Source: Balneolaceae bacterium | GTDB taxonomy: Bacteria; Bacteroidota; Rhodothermia; Balneolales; Balneolaceae | Direction of reading: 5' to 3' | Assembly: GCA_007126675.1 (NCBI GenBank) | Contig: SLAU01000326.1 | Span: 1-7,314 of the forward strand | DNA: 7,314 nt | Part shown: positions 6,692 to 7,314 of the stretch, in pieces | How positions within the stretch are numbered: position 1 is the first letter of the stretch | Layout of the letters: every line of letters starts with the position of its first letter | Made by a program: the position numbers and the translations under genes | The notes under the pieces: model-generated | The model's input: only the letters and a program-made list of their open reading frames with translations | The model's database searches: none | What the model was told of the DNA's origin: nothing

Positions 6692-7125
6692 GTAAACAGG
6701 AAGTGATTTTATATACCGATGGCGCTTGCAGCGGAAACCCCGGACCCGGCGGATGGGGCGCACTGCTGATCTGGAACAAAAAAGAGAAAGAACTGAGCGG
6801 AGGCGAGCCGAACACCACAAATAACCGCATGGAGATGCAAGCCGTAATCGAAGGACTGAAAGCACTGAAACGTCCATGCCGTGTAAAAATTCACAGTGAC
6901 AGCGCTCTGATCGTCAATGCGTTTAAAAAAGGCTGGATCAGCAACTGGCAGAGAAAGGGATGGAAAAAAGCGGATAAAAAACCTGTGGAGAACCGCGACC
7001 TGTGGGAAGATATGCTGCAGGCAATGGAACCGCATGATGTGGAGTGGGTGAAGGTGAAGGGGCATTCAGGAAATGTATTGAATGACCGGGTGGATGCGCT
7101 GGCTGTTGGTGCCGTTCCGCGATAA
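6688..7125 (+). CDS. rnhA: Ribonuclease HI
   Basis: Cleaves the RNA strand of RNA:DNA hybrids, removing Okazaki primers and R-loops. The 145-residue protein covers the single RNase H fold (E. coli 155). The catalytic acids are D11 (YTDGACSGNPGPGGWG), E49 (NNRMEMQAV), D71 (HSDSALIV) and D136 (NDRVDALA), with the loop histidine H126 in KGHSG. The basic handle region typical of type HI enzymes is visible at 80-98 (KKGWISNWQRKGWKKADKK). The ATG at 6688 overlaps the pyrF stop by four bases, so the two are probably one operon. The final A of its TAA is also the first base of the inverted repeat at 7125-7291. The C-terminal tail after D136 is short (ALAVGAVPR) but within family variation. Confidence 0.97.
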   Translation: MSKQEVILYTDGACSGNPGPGGWGALLIWNKKEKELSGGEPNTTNNRMEMQAVIEGLKALKRPCRVKIHSDSALIVNAFKKGWISNWQRKGWKKADKKPVENRDLWEDMLQAMEPHDVEWVKVKGHSGNVLNDRVDALAVGAVPR

Positions 7126-7291
7126 CTCACCCCCTGTCCCCCTCTCTACTCACTTCGTTCGCATAGAGGGGGAACTTCGTACAAAAATGTTGCCTTCAAA
7201 CTAGTTTCAGCTTTAAAAATATTTCCAGGAGTTCCCCCTCTTTGCGTTTCGCCGTTCAGGCGGAACGTAGAGAGGGGGACAGGGGGTGAGT
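7125..7291. repeat. 167-bp nested inverted-repeat element with perfect 25-bp ends
   Basis: The outer arms 7125-7149 (starting ACTCACCCCCTGTCCCC) and 7267-7291 (ending GGGGACAGGGGGTGAGT) are perfectly complementary over 25 bp. Inside, 7165-7176 (AGAGGGGGAACT) and 7230-7241 (AGTTCCCCCTCT) form a second perfect 12-bp pair. CCCCCTCT/AGAGGGGG also recurs within each half (7138-7145 with 7165-7172; 7234-7241 with 7271-7278), so the element can fold as one long hairpin or as two local ones. The central ~50 bases are AT-rich and noncoding. It begins at the last base of the rnhA stop codon. The rest of the gene-free end (7292-7314) shows nothing recognisable. A miniature mobile or REP-like repeat is the best guess; it may also mark the rnhA transcript end. 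Confidence 0.9.
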
Positions 7292-7314
7292 CACAAACTG
7301 GCAAAGGGCTTCAA

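Noticed and set aside
6709..7130. 118- and 79-codon open frames on the - strand across rnhA
   Set aside because: They are antisense to all four RNase H catalytic residues; shadows of the real gene.
7126..7314. Insertion sequence or small RNA gene in the terminal gap
   Set aside because: There is no transposase frame, and no promoter plus terminator pair was seen; only the inverted-repeat element can be supported.

Overview
The window reads as a piece of a chromosome from a free-living Gram-negative bacterium of the Bacteroidota/Balneolota/Rhodothermota type. This is inferred, not proven. The pointers are a K+-dependent-type membrane pyrophosphatase, a large exported M28B peptidase with a lipoprotein-like leader, mostly weak or absent Shine-Dalgarno sequences, and short intergenic regions packed with palindromic repeats. 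Nothing points to a phage, plasmid or insertion sequence with its own transposase, and no tRNA, rRNA or CRISPR array was seen.

Layout. From 1 to 1800 (+) lies the 3' part of an ion-pumping pyrophosphatase gene (hppA), whose 5' end is outside the window. Its 3' flank (1801-2028) holds a heptamer repeat, a strong intrinsic terminator and a pair of 39-bp palindromes. From 2029 to 4158 (-) is an M28B (glutamate carboxypeptidase II-like) peptidase with a lipoprotein signal. Divergent from it, 4239-4898 (+) encodes a 219-residue protein I do not recognise. A 125-bp gap filled by an imperfect inverted repeat separates it from a convergent class I SAM-dependent methyltransferase at 5024-5764 (-). Divergent again, 5849-6691 (+) is orotidine 5'-phosphate decarboxylase (pyrF), overlapping by 4 bp with ribonuclease HI (rnhA, 6688-7125). 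The window ends in a 189-bp gene-free stretch dominated by a nested inverted-repeat element with perfect 25-bp ends.

Functionally this is mostly housekeeping: pyrophosphate-driven ion pumping, peptide degradation, UMP synthesis and RNA:DNA hybrid removal. Gene orientation alternates at almost every step, and only pyrF-rnhA looks like an operon. I found no multi-gene defence, secretion or biosynthetic system. The most unusual material is noncoding. All three gaps that lie downstream of stop codons hold a different palindromic repeat family, two of them flush with the stop codons, while the two gaps between divergent starts hold none that I can see.
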